Below, one piece after another: positions 33,051 to 41,878 of a DNA stretch of 64,000 nt. This DNA is from Amycolatopsis sp. MtRt-6 (GTDB taxonomy: Bacteria > Actinomycetota > Actinomycetes > Mycobacteriales > Pseudonocardiaceae), in contig NZ_JADWPD010000044.1 in NCBI RefSeq assembly GCF_017308975.1, positions 1 through 64,000 on the forward strand, given 5' to 3'. The notes beneath the pieces were generated by a model. It saw only the letters and a list, made by a program, of their open reading frames with translations, was not told the DNA's origin and made no database searches. Numbering within the stretch: position 1 is the stretch's first letter; the number at the start of each line of letters is the position of its first letter. Position numbers and translations under genes: made by a program.

Positions 33051-33665
33051 GTGCGCTACCGCCCGATCTCCCCCGCCGTCCTGGCCGGCGAACTGACCGA
33101 CCGCATCGACGCGCTCCCCGGGCCGCGGCTCGCGGTGGCCGTCGACGGCGCGGCGGGCGCGACCGGGACCGCGGACCTCGCGGACGCCCTGGTCGACCCG
33201 CTGCGCCTGCGCGGCCGCGCCACCCTGCGCGTGTCGGCGCGCGACTTCCTGCGCCCCGCGTCGCTGCGCTTCGAGCACGGCCGCACCAACCCCGACGCCC
33301 GCTACACGGACTGGCTCGACCTCGGTGCCCTCCGTCGCGAAGTCCTGGACCCGCTGAAGGGGTCCGGCGAGATCCTGCCGTCGCTGTGGGACGCCGAACG
33401 CGACCGCGCGACCCGCGCCGCACGGGTGCCGCTGCCCGAAGGCGGCGTCGTGCTCCTCGACGGCGAACTGCTGCTCGGCGCCGGGCTGGCCTTCGACCTG
33501 GCCGTGCACCTGTGGCTCTCCCCCGTCGCCCTGCGCCGCCGCGTGCCGGACGCCTGGGCGGTCCCGGCCTACGAACGCTACGAGGAGGAGGTCGGCCCGG
33601 GTTCGCTCGCCGACGTCGTCGTGCGCGTCGACGATCCCCGGCACCCGGCGCTCTACACGCCTTAG
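33051..33665 (+). CDS. Uridine-kinase-like protein with degenerate Walker A
   Basis: The 204-residue protein starts at GTG 33051. Overall order resembles actinobacterial uridine kinases, with DFLRPASLRF in place of DGFHRPRALRY and a DLGALRREVLDPL region. The phosphate-binding loop reads DGAAGATGTADLA (residues 32-44) where active relatives have DGxDGAGKT; both the second Gly and the essential Lys are missing. ATP-dependent phosphorylation is therefore doubtful. It ends 4 bases inside the convergent glycosyltransferase gene. Confidence 0.7.
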   Translation: MRYRPISPAVLAGELTDRIDALPGPRLAVAVDGAAGATGTADLADALVDPLRLRGRATLRVSARDFLRPASLRFEHGRTNPDARYTDWLDLGALRREVLDPLKGSGEILPSLWDAERDRATRAARVPLPEGGVVLLDGELLLGAGLAFDLAVHLWLSPVALRRRVPDAWAVPAYERYEEEVGPGSLADVVVRVDDPRHPALYTP

Positions 33666-34819
33666 CGGACGACGGCCACCGGGTCGCCGTCCAGCAGGCC
33701 GGACAGCCGCCGCGCCAGGACGTCCCAGCGCCAGTTCGCCGTCACCCACTCGCGCCCGGCCTCGCCCATCCGGCGCGCGCGCACCGGGTCGGCCAGCAGG
33801 CTGGCCAGGGTTTCGCCGAGCTGGCCGACGTCCCGGCCGTCGACGACGTGCCCGGTGACCTCGTCGAGCACCGCCTCGGGCGCCCCGCCGGAGTTGCCGG
33901 CGACCACCGGCAGCCCGGTCGCCGAGGCCTCCAGGTAGACGATGCCGAGCCCTTCGACGTCGAGGCCCCTGCCCCGGGTGCGCGCGGGCATCGCGAAGAC
34001 GTCGCCCGCGGTGTAGTGCGCGGGCAGCTCGGCCCACGGCACCGACCCGGTGAGCACGACGTCGCGCTCCAGGCCCAGCTCGGTGACCAGGCCGGCGAGC
34101 TTCTTGCGGTAGGGACCACCGCCGACGATCAGCAGCGCCGCGTCCGGCACGCGCTCGCGGATCGACGGCAGCGCGCGGATCAGCTGATCCTGGCCCTTGC
34201 GCGGGACCAGCCGGGAGACGCAGACGACGGTCGGCCGGTCGCCGAGGCCGTGCCGGGCGCGGATCTCCGCGCGGGCGGCCGGATCCGGCCGGAACACCTC
34301 GGTGTCGACCCCGGACGGCAGCAGCTCCAGCCCGGCCAGCGCGCCGAAGGCCGCGGCGAAGCGGCTGCGGGTGTACCGGCTGACGTAGGTGACGACGTCG
34401 GTCGTGTCGCCGATCCGCCGCAGTGCCTGCCGGGACGCCGGCAGCATCGACCAGCCGACCTCGTGGCCGTGCGTCGACGCGACGACGCGGCGGGCCCCGG
34501 CCCGGCGCAGCGGGTGCCCCAGCAGCGCGAGCGGCGCCGCCGCGCCGAACCAGACGGCTTCGCAGTCCCGCGCCCGCATGATCTGCTTCGCCCGGCGGAG
34601 CACGTCCGGCGTCGGCAGCATCAGCGACGTGGGGTGCCGGACGACCTCGAACGGCGCCTCGGCGTCGAATTCCTCGTGCGACCCCGTCCGCGACTCCCAC
34701 GACGGCGCGTAGACGACCAGGTCGTCCGCCGGCAGCCGGGTGGCGAGGGAGTTCAGGTAGTTCTGGATCCCCCCGGGCCGGGGTGGGAAGTCGTTGGTCA
34801 CGAGGAGGGTCTTGAGCAC
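33662..34819 (-). CDS. pimB: GT4 mannosyltransferase, PimB'-like
   Basis: The 385-residue GT-B glycosyltransferase transfers mannose from GDP-mannose to phosphatidylinositol mannoside in PimB' orthologues (M. tuberculosis Rv2188c). It shows NDFPPRPGGIQNYL at the N-terminus, VSRLVPRKGQD at the donor-domain start, and the GT4 catalytic region EGLGIVYLEASATGLPVV with the E-x7-E pattern. GTG 34819 is the start. Neighbouring cell-wall and exonuclease genes match the M. tuberculosis order, which supports orthology. Confidence 0.85.
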   Translation of the reverse strand: MLKTLLVTNDFPPRPGGIQNYLNSLATRLPADDLVVYAPSWESRTGSHEEFDAEAPFEVVRHPTSLMLPTPDVLRRAKQIMRARDCEAVWFGAAAPLALLGHPLRRAGARRVVASTHGHEVGWSMLPASRQALRRIGDTTDVVTYVSRYTRSRFAAAFGALAGLELLPSGVDTEVFRPDPAARAEIRARHGLGDRPTVVCVSRLVPRKGQDQLIRALPSIRERVPDAALLIVGGGPYRKKLAGLVTELGLERDVVLTGSVPWAELPAHYTAGDVFAMPARTRGRGLDVEGLGIVYLEASATGLPVVAGNSGGAPEAVLDEVTGHVVDGRDVGQLGETLASLLADPVRARRMGEAGREWVTANWRWDVLARRLSGLLDGDPVAVVR

Positions 34820-34855
34820 GCCCCAGAGGCTAGCTGTGCCGTCCGGGGACGGCGA

Positions 34856-34887
34856 AGGGGCGGCACCGCGTGTGCGGTACCGCCCCT
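34856..34887 (-). terminator. Terminator after NlpC/P60 gene
   Basis: A 14-bp stem with one mismatch (AGGGGCGGCACCGC with GCGGTACCGCCCCT) and 4-base loop lies 14 bases below the stop at 34902 on the minus strand. Confidence 0.75.
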
Positions 34888-34901
34888 CCTTGCTGCCTGG
34901 G

Positions 34902-35957
34902 TCACGACGTCGGGCGTCGCGCTCCCGAGTACTGGCTCTGCAGCGGCGAGATCTTCACGACGTCACCGGTGTCGGGCGCGTGCACCATCTTGCCGTCGCC
35001 GATGTACATGCCGACGTGCGAAACGGGCGAGTAGAAGAACACGAGGTCGCCCGGCTGGAGCTGGTCGCGCGGCACCGCGGCGCCGAAGGTGGACTGCTCA
35101 CGGCTGGTCCGCGGGATGGTCAGCCCGGCCTGCTTGTACGCCCACGACGTCAGGCCCGAGCAGTCGAAGGTGGTCGGGCCGGTGGAGCCGTACACGTACG
35201 TGCTGCCGAGCTTGCTCAGCGCGGCGTTCACGGCCGCCTGCGCGGCCGCGGTGGGCGCCTTGATGTTGGTGGGCGCGTCCCCACCAACATCCCGCTGCGC
35301 GGCCTTGTCGGCGGCGCTGAGGTTGCGGTTGGCCGCCTTGAGCTGGTCGATCTGGTCGTTGAGGGTCTTCTGCTTGGCCTTGATGTCCTCGGTCAGCTTG
35401 GCCGCGGCGTCCCGCGCGTCCTGCGCGCGCTTCGCGGCGTCGCTGGCCTTGGCCGCGGCGTCGGTGGCCTGCCGGACGGAGCCGGTGAGGTTGTCCATCG
35501 CGGCGTTCTTGCCGGTCGCGAGCACCTCGAGCGCCGAGGAGCGGTCGAGGAAGTCCTGGGTGGACGTGCCCGCCAGCAGCGCCGACAGCTTGTTCAGCTG
35601 GACACCGCTGGTGAACGACGCACCGGCGAACTTGTCGACCTCGGTCTGGTACTTCTTCTGGCTTTCCGACGCCTGGGCGGCCTGGTCCTTCGCCGCGTTG
35701 ACGTCGGCGGTGGCCTTGTCCAGGTCGGCCTGCTTCTTCTTCAGGTCGTCCTGGGCCGAAAGCAGGTCTTCGTTGAGCTTCTCGGCCTGGGCCGCGAGGT
35801 CGCGGTACTGGGCGAGGGCGTCGGAGCCGGTGGGCGGGGTCTGGAGAACGGGGACGGGGGCGGCGATGGCCGACGGCTGGGCCACGGTGACGAGAGTGAT
35901 CACCGAGGCCGCGGCGAGGGCACCTGAAACCACGCGCCTGAGGGAATGCGACTGCAC
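34902..35957 (-). CDS. NlpC/P60 peptidoglycan endopeptidase (RipA/RpfI-type)
   Basis: GTG 35957 follows an AAAGGAG site by 12 bases. The 351-residue precursor has a signal peptide (1-37), a long coiled-coil domain (about 45-225), and a C-terminal NlpC/P60 domain (about 240-351) with catalytic Cys in FDCSGLTSWAY, His in VSHVGMYIGDG and a third polar residue, His, in MVHAPDTG. Such enzymes cut D-Glu-mDAP links in stem peptides during cell separation; the coiled coil usually inhibits. M. tuberculosis Rv2190c occupies the same position. A structured 5' leader precedes it. Confidence 0.9.
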   Translation of the reverse strand: MQSHSLRRVVSGALAAASVITLVTVAQPSAIAAPVPVLQTPPTGSDALAQYRDLAAQAEKLNEDLLSAQDDLKKKQADLDKATADVNAAKDQAAQASESQKKYQTEVDKFAGASFTSGVQLNKLSALLAGTSTQDFLDRSSALEVLATGKNAAMDNLTGSVRQATDAAAKASDAAKRAQDARDAAAKLTEDIKAKQKTLNDQIDQLKAANRNLSAADKAAQRDVGGDAPTNIKAPTAAAQAAVNAALSKLGSTYVYGSTGPTTFDCSGLTSWAYKQAGLTIPRTSREQSTFGAAVPRDQLQPGDLVFFYSPVSHVGMYIGDGKMVHAPDTGDVVKISPLQSQYSGARRPTS

Positions 35958-36402
35958 GGTCGCGCGGGTCTCCTTTGCGTCTCGGCCGCCGTCGGGGACC
36001 GGGGCACTGAAGAGGCCGGGGAGTTCCTCTTCGCCGCTGTCCCGCCACCACGCACCCGAACCGTGCGCTTTTGCCATGCACGAGCCGCAACAGGTGAAGC
36101 ACGCGGTGGTGGTTCCGGTTCCCAGCTTCCCGACAAAGCTGCGTCCGGCGGCGATCTCGCGTCGCCGTCTCCACCGACGGCCGGGGGCCACGAGATCTCG
36201 GACAGGTTACGAAAAGAGCGCCACCGCGTCCACCACCTCTCGGCCAAAAACTGTGCGTGACACCGCTGAACACCATCGGACCAGGGAGGGAGAAGACATG
36301 TGATGGCCGTTACACGCTGGGGATTCTCCGGCGCGCTTTTCGACTACCGACCGTTCACCGATTCAATCGACCATTCGGCGCGCCGTCACGAAACGGTGGA
36401 AA
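35958..36402 (-). other. Long leader and promoter region of the NlpC/P60 gene
   Basis: These 445 bases hold no convincing gene. On the minus strand, TAACCT (36209-36204) could be a -10 box, giving a leader of about 240 bases, much longer than average here and rich in inverted repeats. The part from about 36210 to 36402 shows nothing recognised. Confidence 0.5.
35960..36160 (-). promoter_or_regulatory. Candidate c-di-AMP (ydaO-type) riboswitch
   Basis: Actinobacterial wall-hydrolase genes often carry ydaO leaders. Here the 3' part reads CCCGACGGCGGCCGAGACGC before the ribosome binding site, resembling the conserved ydaO 3' block, and ACGCA can pair with an upstream TGCGT (about 36053). GGGAACCGGAACCACC further up resembles its 5' block. 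The match is partial; an unrelated structured leader is possible. Confidence 0.35.
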
Positions 36403-36660
36403 TCAGGCCGTGCGCCGGATCGGTTCTTCGACCAGCCGCAACCGGGGCACCATCCCGGCTTCGGCCAGCGCGTCGACCGCGCGCCGCTCGTCGGCGTCCC
36501 ACACCACGGCGGGTGGCGCGCCGAGCAGCACGCTCACCACGCAGTCGTGGCAGGAGATGCCGCGCACCACGCAGCGGTCGCAATCGACCACCAGGTTCTC
36601 GATGTCCGAAACGGCGATGTGCGAGACGTCCACTGCGGACAGCTCGGGGGTGCCGGTCAT
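36403..36660 (-). CDS. Small Cys-rich conserved protein
   Basis: The 85-residue protein starts at ATG 36660 after a GAGGAG site. It has CDRC and CHDC motifs (in VVDCDRCVV and GISCHDCVV), suggesting a zinc or disulfide knuckle, then a helical region ending VPRLRLVEEPIR. No signal peptide or membrane segment. It lies 67 bases downstream of the NYN-domain gene and may be co-transcribed. No family was recognised. Confidence 0.75.
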   Translation of the reverse strand: MTGTPELSAVDVSHIAVSDIENLVVDCDRCVVRGISCHDCVVSVLLGAPPAVVWDADERRAVDALAEAGMVPRLRLVEEPIRRTA

Positions 36661-36727
36661 GGGGTCCTCCTCACGTCGGGATCGACTGAGGAGGACGGTA
36701 GGCGCCACCACCGACAATTTCCGGCGG

Positions 36728-38125
36728 TCAGACCCTCGACAGGCGACTGACCAGCACGGATGACGGCGCGGGATGGGCGCCGCGGCCGCGCACCGAGTCC
36801 GCGACCGCGCGATCCGACGTCGCGACGACCATCGGCCGCCCGGCCGGCTCGGCCGCGACGAGGTTGCGGATGACGTCGTCGGCCAGCACCCCGCGGTCGG
36901 AGAACAGCACCCGCACCCCGCGGGGCACCGAAGCCGGGACGGACAGCACGCCGGCGCCGTCGAAGACGACGGTGACCTCGGCGGACGTGCGCGCGGCCAG
37001 CGCGGACAGCTGGTGGATCAGCCGGTCGCGCTGGTCGGCGAGCGCCAGTTCCGGGTAGCCGGTCTTGGTGACGTTGTAGCCGTCGACGATCAGGTGCACG
37101 TTGGGCAGCGCGAGGTAGCGGTCCAAGGTGGAGACATCGGCGATCTTGCCGCCCTGGCCGGTGCCGGAGCTGGCGCCGCGCACCATGTCGGCCGGGCGGG
37201 CGCCACGCGCGCCGAGGGCGAGCTCGCGGCGGAGGCCGGTGACGGCGCCGTCGATCGTGTCGATGAGCAGGGCGAGCCGCACCTCGTCGGCCTGCCGGGC
37301 CTCGCGCGCGGACTGGCGGGCGATCTCGGCGTCGGCGACCGCGCGTTCGGCACGGGCGCGCTCGCCGGCGACGCGCTGGCGTTCGCGTTCGAGCTGGGCG
37401 TTCAGGGCGGCGATCTCGTCGATCCGGGCCGCGGAACCGCGTTCGGCCTCCGCGGACGCCGCTTCGGCCGCGTCCCGGGCCTGGCGCAGCTGGACGCCCT
37501 GTTCGCGAAGGCGCTTCAGCAGCTTCTCGACTTCGCCCTCGCGCTCGCCCCGGGCGCTCTCCGCGGCTTGCTTCGCCTCCGCGAGCTCCGCGCGGACCTG
37601 GGCGAGCTCGGCTTCGAGCCGCTGGGAGCGGGCGAGCGCGGCGTCGCGTTCGGCGCGCAGGGCGTTTTCCTCGGCGTTCTTGGCGACCAGCCGGACGCGC
37701 CCGGCGGCCCCGGACTCGCCGAGGAGGACGGCGGCGGCCGCCGCGGCGACGGAGTCGGTGGCGTTGGGGTCGAGGGCGTCGGTGCGGTGCTCGCGCAGCC
37801 ACTCGATGACGGCGGTCCGGAACTGGGCGGAGTCGGCCAGCGCCGCGAGCAGGGCGGCGCCGCCGAGCTTGGCGCGCTTGGCCGGGGCGAACTTGGCGAC
37901 GGGCCGCAGCTGGCGGGGCACGTCGGTGGCGGGCAGCTTGGCGACGGCGGCCGCGGCGAGCTCGGCGATCCGGTCGCGGACCGGTTCGGGCAGGGCGGGC
38001 CAGCCGGCCGGATCGGGATGTCCGGCCTGGTCAGCGGCCTCCTCGGCCGGCTCGGGGCGCGACGCGACGCCCGAGGGACCCACGGGGTCCTCCGGCGGCT
38101 CCGGCACGAGCGGCTGCGGGTGCAT
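36728..38125 (-). CDS. NYN-domain (PIN-like) putative ribonuclease with coiled coil
   Basis: ATG 38125 begins a 465-residue product: an N-terminal Pro-rich segment, a helical domain (about 60-150), a long coiled coil (about 165-290), and a C-terminal NYN domain (about 325-450) with HLIVDGYNVTK, VTVVFDGAG, LFSDRGVLADDVI and VVATSDRAV carrying the acidic residues that bind metal in PIN/NYN nucleases. RNA cleavage is expected from the family. It is divergent from the exonuclease/GIY-YIG gene. Confidence 0.85.
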   Translation of the reverse strand: MHPQPLVPEPPEDPVGPSGVASRPEPAEEAADQAGHPDPAGWPALPEPVRDRIAELAAAAVAKLPATDVPRQLRPVAKFAPAKRAKLGGAALLAALADSAQFRTAVIEWLREHRTDALDPNATDSVAAAAAAVLLGESGAAGRVRLVAKNAEENALRAERDAALARSQRLEAELAQVRAELAEAKQAAESARGEREGEVEKLLKRLREQGVQLRQARDAAEAASAEAERGSAARIDEIAALNAQLERERQRVAGERARAERAVADAEIARQSAREARQADEVRLALLIDTIDGAVTGLRRELALGARGARPADMVRGASSGTGQGGKIADVSTLDRYLALPNVHLIVDGYNVTKTGYPELALADQRDRLIHQLSALAARTSAEVTVVFDGAGVLSVPASVPRGVRVLFSDRGVLADDVIRNLVAAEPAGRPMVVATSDRAVADSVRGRGAHPAPSSVLVSRLSRV

Positions 38126-38222
38126 TGGTCCAGGGTAGGCCCCGCCCCCGCATCCCGCGCCGCGCGCCACACGGACCGGCCACGCGCGGAAACTGTCGGT
38201 GGTCGCCCCTACAGTCCCGGCC

Positions 38223-39926
38223 ATGCGTTCGGTCCAGGCTCAGCTCGCCTTCGACGAGCTCGGAACTCCTTTGCGGAGCACCACATTCGTCGTCTTCGAC
38301 CTCGAAACGACCGGGGCCCCGCCGGGGCCGTCCGGGATCACCGAGATCGGGGCGGTGAAGGTGCGCGGGGGCGAGGTGCTGGGCGAGTTCGCGACCTTGG
38401 TGAACCCGGGCACACCGATCCCGCCGCAGATCGTCTCACTGACCGGGATCACCCAGGCGATGGTCTACGACGCGCCGCCGATCGAGGAGGTGCTGCCGGC
38501 GTTCCTGGAGTTCGTCGGGGGCGCGGTGCTGGTGGCGCACAACTCCGGCTTCGACACCTCCCACATGCGGGCGGCGTGCGAGGGCCACGGGTACGTGTGG
38601 CCGAAGCTGACGGTGGTGTGCACGGTCCGGCTGGCGCGGCGGGTGGTGCCGCGCGACGAGGTCGGCCGGTACAACCTGACGGCGCTGGCCATGCTGTTCG
38701 GGGCGAGGACCCGGCCGACGCACCGCGCGCTGGACGACGCGCGCGCGACGGTGGACGTCCTGCACGGCCTGCTGGAGCGGGTCGGCAACCTGGGCGTGCA
38801 CTCGCTCGAGGAGCTGATGGGGTACCTGCCGGAGGTGACGGTCGCCCAGCGGGCGAAGCGGCACCTGGCGGCCGACCTGCCATCGGCCCCGGGCGTCTAC
38901 CTGTTCAAGGGCCCGAAGGACGAGGTCCTGTACGTCGGCACGGCGAAGGACCTGCGGCGGCGAGTGCGGACGTACTTCACGGGTTCGGAGAACCGCAGCC
39001 GCATCCGGGAGATGGTCGCCCTGGCCGAGGGTGTCGACCACGTGGTGTGCGCGCACGCGCTGGAGGCGGAGGTCCGGGAGCTCCGGCTGATCGCGGCGCA
39101 CCGGCCCGCGTACAACCGGCGGTCGAAGAACCGGCACCAGGGCTGGTGGATCGGCTTGACGGACGAGGCGTTCCCGAGGTTGTCGGTGGTGCGCCTGCCG
39201 CGGCCGGGGGTGCTGGGCCCGTTCCGCAACCAGGCGGACGCCCGCACGACGGCGGACACCCTGGCGGGGGCCTCGGGGCTGCGGACGTGCACCCAGCGGA
39301 TTTCGCCTCGTTCGGCGAACGGGACACCGTGCGTGCTGGCGGAGCTGGGCCGCTGCGGAGCGCCCTGCGCGGGCCGGCAGAGCGTGGCGGCGTACGGCCC
39401 GTTGGTCGAGTCGGTGTCGGGGTTGATCGCGGGCGTGGACGGCAGCCCGCTGCACACGGCGGCGGCGCATGTGGAGCGCTTGGCGGCGGGCCGGCACTAC
39501 GAGCAGGCCGCGCGGCACCGCGACGAGCTGGCGGCGCTGATCCGGGCGTTGGGCCGGGCGCACCGGCAGGCCTCGCTGGCGTCGATCGGCGAGCTGATCG
39601 CGGCAGCCCCGGACGGCGCGGGCGGCTGGGAGCTGTCGGTGATCCGTTACGGCCGGCTGGCGTCGGCCGGAGTGGCCCGGCGCGGGGTGCCGCCGATGCC
39701 GGTGGTGGAGGCACTGGTGGCGTCGGCGGAGACGGTGCTCCCGGAGCCGGGGCCGTTGCACGGAGCGCCGCCGGAGGAGGTGGGGGTGTTGCTGCGGTGG
39801 CTGGCCCGCCCGGGGGTGAGGCTGGTGCGCACGACGCGGCCGTGGGCCGAGCCGACGGCGGTCGCGGGGTGGCGTGGGTGGCTGGATCTGGTGGCGAACG
39901 CGCATTCGCTGGAGCACGTCGGCTGA
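38223..39926 (+). CDS. DEDDh exonuclease fused to GIY-YIG endonuclease domain
   Basis: The 567-residue fusion starts at ATG 38223. Residues about 15-190 form a DnaQ-like exonuclease with FDLETTG, LVAHNSGFD and HRALDDA as Exo I-III. Residues about 225-310 are a GIY-YIG nuclease (GVYLFKG, LYVGTAKDLRRRVRTYF), as in UvrC/Cho. A Cys-rich patch follows (CTQRISPR, GRCGAPC). M. tuberculosis Rv2191 has the same plan and position. A DNA-repair role is inferred. Confidence 0.9.
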   Translation: MRSVQAQLAFDELGTPLRSTTFVVFDLETTGAPPGPSGITEIGAVKVRGGEVLGEFATLVNPGTPIPPQIVSLTGITQAMVYDAPPIEEVLPAFLEFVGGAVLVAHNSGFDTSHMRAACEGHGYVWPKLTVVCTVRLARRVVPRDEVGRYNLTALAMLFGARTRPTHRALDDARATVDVLHGLLERVGNLGVHSLEELMGYLPEVTVAQRAKRHLAADLPSAPGVYLFKGPKDEVLYVGTAKDLRRRVRTYFTGSENRSRIREMVALAEGVDHVVCAHALEAEVRELRLIAAHRPAYNRRSKNRHQGWWIGLTDEAFPRLSVVRLPRPGVLGPFRNQADARTTADTLAGASGLRTCTQRISPRSANGTPCVLAELGRCGAPCAGRQSVAAYGPLVESVSGLIAGVDGSPLHTAAAHVERLAAGRHYEQAARHRDELAALIRALGRAHRQASLASIGELIAAAPDGAGGWELSVIRYGRLASAGVARRGVPPMPVVEALVASAETVLPEPGPLHGAPPEEVGVLLRWLARPGVRLVRTTRPWAEPTAVAGWRGWLDLVANAHSLEHVG

Positions 39927-39941
39927 CTGGACGGCAGCCTC

Positions 39942-40072
39942 GGCTCGCGCCCGGGGCCGGCTCGCGCCCGGGGCCGGCTCGCGTACCGGAATGGTCGGTT
40001 CGCGTACCGGAATGGTCGGCCGGCGTACCTGGAGGGTCGGCCGGCGCGCCCGGACGGTCGGTTCACCTAACC
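39942..40072. repeat. Array C: intergenic tandem repeats with 21-bp period
   Basis: Two 17-base units (39942-39958, 39959-39975) are followed by four 21-base units starting at 39976, 39997, 40018 and 40039, and a partial unit. The consensus of the 21-mers is GGYTCGCGTACCGGAATGGT plus C; two units are almost identical and two have diverged. The array sits between convergent genes, beginning 15 bases after the exonuclease stop codon. Confidence 0.88.
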
Positions 40073-40144
40073 ACGGAGCGAGAAGCGGAGCGTCGGTGAC
40101 GAGCGCTTCGGTGCCGGAGGCGGCCGGCCGGGCCGGAGGTGAGC

Positions 40145-41050
40145 TCAGGCGACCGAGGTGTCCAGCGCGTCCAGCAGCCACGTGTGGGCGAGCCCCATCG
40201 GCGCCGGCTCACCCGTGACCTCTCCCGTCAAGTGCCAGTAACGGCGCAGCCGCGGATCGCGGTCCGGCGCCGTCCGGTGGTTCAGCGCCCTGCGGAACGG
40301 CAAGCTGTCCGTCGCGCCCAGTGCCGCCGCGTGGGCCGCCACGAAACGGTCCAGCTCCGGGCCCGGTGCCGGCCGCTCGCCCGCCGACAGGCGCACGACC
40401 GCCGCAACGCACGCCTCGCCCACCTCCGCGTGCAGCGCTCCCAGGTCCGCGACGCGTTCGTGGCCGGCCAGCGTGCTCGCCTTCAGGTCCCGTGCCAGCC
40501 GGGGGTCCGCCGCCAGCAGGACCAGCTCCGCGTACGCCACCACCTGGGTCGTCGTCGGCTGGGACGGTGGCTCCGGCACGCTCACCTCCAGGAACATGCG
40601 GGCCGTCTCCGGGGGTATCGGGCCCGTTGTCATCGGGCGCCAGAGGCGGACCAGCGTCTCGTGGGCCGAATACCCGTCCTGGACCGCCGACATCAGCTCC
40701 AGGCGCGCCGCGCGGTCGGCCGGCGCCGCCTCCGAAACCGCGCGGAGCACCGATCGACGCCAGTTCAACGTCGCCAGCTCGCGTTCCAGGGCCTTCCGCT
40801 CGGCCGCCACGGCGTCGTCGAGGGAACTCCGGCCGGCGAGGACGTCGGTGATCGGGCGCAGGCCCAGCCCGAGCCCACGCAGGCGGCGCACGAGGGTGAG
40901 CCGGTCGATCGCCGCGCTGTCGAAGCGGCGGTGACCGCCCGCGCTGCGCACCGGCTCCAGCACGCCCTCGTCGCAGTAGAAGCGGATCGTGCGGACGGGC
41001 ACGCCCGTCCGGCGCGCCAGCTCGCCGATGCCGAGTGTGTCTCCGGTCAC
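40145..41050 (-). CDS. MerR-family transcriptional regulator
   Basis: The 301-residue regulator starts at GTG 41050. The N-terminal MerR winged helix is clear (IGELARRTGVPVRTIRFYCD, GVLEPVRSAGGHRRFD, DRLTLVRRLRGLGLGLRPI). After the dimer helix there is a long C-terminal domain (about 110-300), mostly helical, of no recognised family; it has only one Cys, arguing against a metal-sensing MerR. Divergent from the gene at 41096 with a 45-base gap, so control of that gene is likely. Confidence 0.85.
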   Translation of the reverse strand: MTGDTLGIGELARRTGVPVRTIRFYCDEGVLEPVRSAGGHRRFDSAAIDRLTLVRRLRGLGLGLRPITDVLAGRSSLDDAVAAERKALERELATLNWRRSVLRAVSEAAPADRAARLELMSAVQDGYSAHETLVRLWRPMTTGPIPPETARMFLEVSVPEPPSQPTTTQVVAYAELVLLAADPRLARDLKASTLAGHERVADLGALHAEVGEACVAAVVRLSAGERPAPGPELDRFVAAHAAALGATDSLPFRRALNHRTAPDRDPRLRRYWHLTGEVTGEPAPMGLAHTWLLDALDTSVA

Positions 41051-41095
41051 CTTCCGTCGAACCTCCAGCCGGGTGGAATTCCTACGGTACGGCCC

Positions 41096-41833
41096 ATGGA
41101 CAACGCCAGACTCGCCGACGGCCTCCACGAACACACCGCGGGGTTCGCCGCAGCCGTCGAGCACGCCGACCCCGCCGCGATGGTGCCCACCTGCCCGGAG
41201 TGGCCGCTGCGGGTGCTCGTCGGCCACATCGGACAGGCCCACCGCTGGGCCGCGAGCATCGTCCGGGACGGGCCGTCGCCGGTTCCCGACCCCTTCGACG
41301 CCGACCCCGGCACACCCGGGAAGTGGTCCGCTTGGCTCCGCGAAGGCGCCGAAGACCTCGAAGACGCCGTGCGAGCCGCCGGCGACACTCCGGTGTGGAC
41401 ATTCTTCGGCCCGCAGCCGGCCCGGTTCTGGCTGCGCCGGATGCTGCACGACACCGTCGTCCACCACGCCGACGCGGCCCTGACGACGAGCAGGGCGTTC
41501 ACCGTGGCACCGGACCTCGCTGCCGACGCGATCAGCGAGTGGCTGGAAGTGCTGTGCGACCCGGTCACCACGAGCCTCAAACCGGCCTTCGCCGAGCTGC
41601 GCGGCACCGGCCAGACCCTCCGGCTCGAACCGCGGGACGGTCCGGGCTGGCTCATCACCCGCTCCCCCGAGGGCGTGCGGTGGACCCGCGCCACGAAAAC
41701 CGCGGACGTCACGCTGACCGGCCCGGTGCGGGACCTCCTGCTCGTGCTGACCCGCCGCCTGCCCCTGGACCGCGTCACCGTCACCGGCGACGAAGCACTC
41801 GCCGCGCACTGGCTGGCCCACACCGCGGCGTAG
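41096..41833 (+). CDS. Maleylpyruvate isomerase/DinB-type (mycothiol-dependent) family protein
   Basis: The 245-residue protein has the N-terminal DinB-like four-helix domain with likely metal ligands (His in VGHIGQAHRWAA and HDTVVHHADAAL) and a C-terminal SCP-like alpha/beta part. The family uses metal and often mycothiol. TACGGT ends 7 bases before ATG 41096, suggesting a leaderless mRNA. Substrate unknown. It shares a short divergent promoter region with the MerR gene. Confidence 0.82.
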   Translation: MDNARLADGLHEHTAGFAAAVEHADPAAMVPTCPEWPLRVLVGHIGQAHRWAASIVRDGPSPVPDPFDADPGTPGKWSAWLREGAEDLEDAVRAAGDTPVWTFFGPQPARFWLRRMLHDTVVHHADAALTTSRAFTVAPDLAADAISEWLEVLCDPVTTSLKPAFAELRGTGQTLRLEPRDGPGWLITRSPEGVRWTRATKTADVTLTGPVRDLLLVLTRRLPLDRVTVTGDEALAAHWLAHTAA

Positions 41834-41878
41834 CTAGGATCGCGAACGACACCCGCAGACGAGTCTTGGAGGACCCAG

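Noticed and set aside
35958..36191. N-terminal extension of the NlpC/P60 protein
   Set aside because: The frame is open further upstream, but the extension would put the signal peptide inside the protein; GTG 35957 directly precedes the signal peptide.
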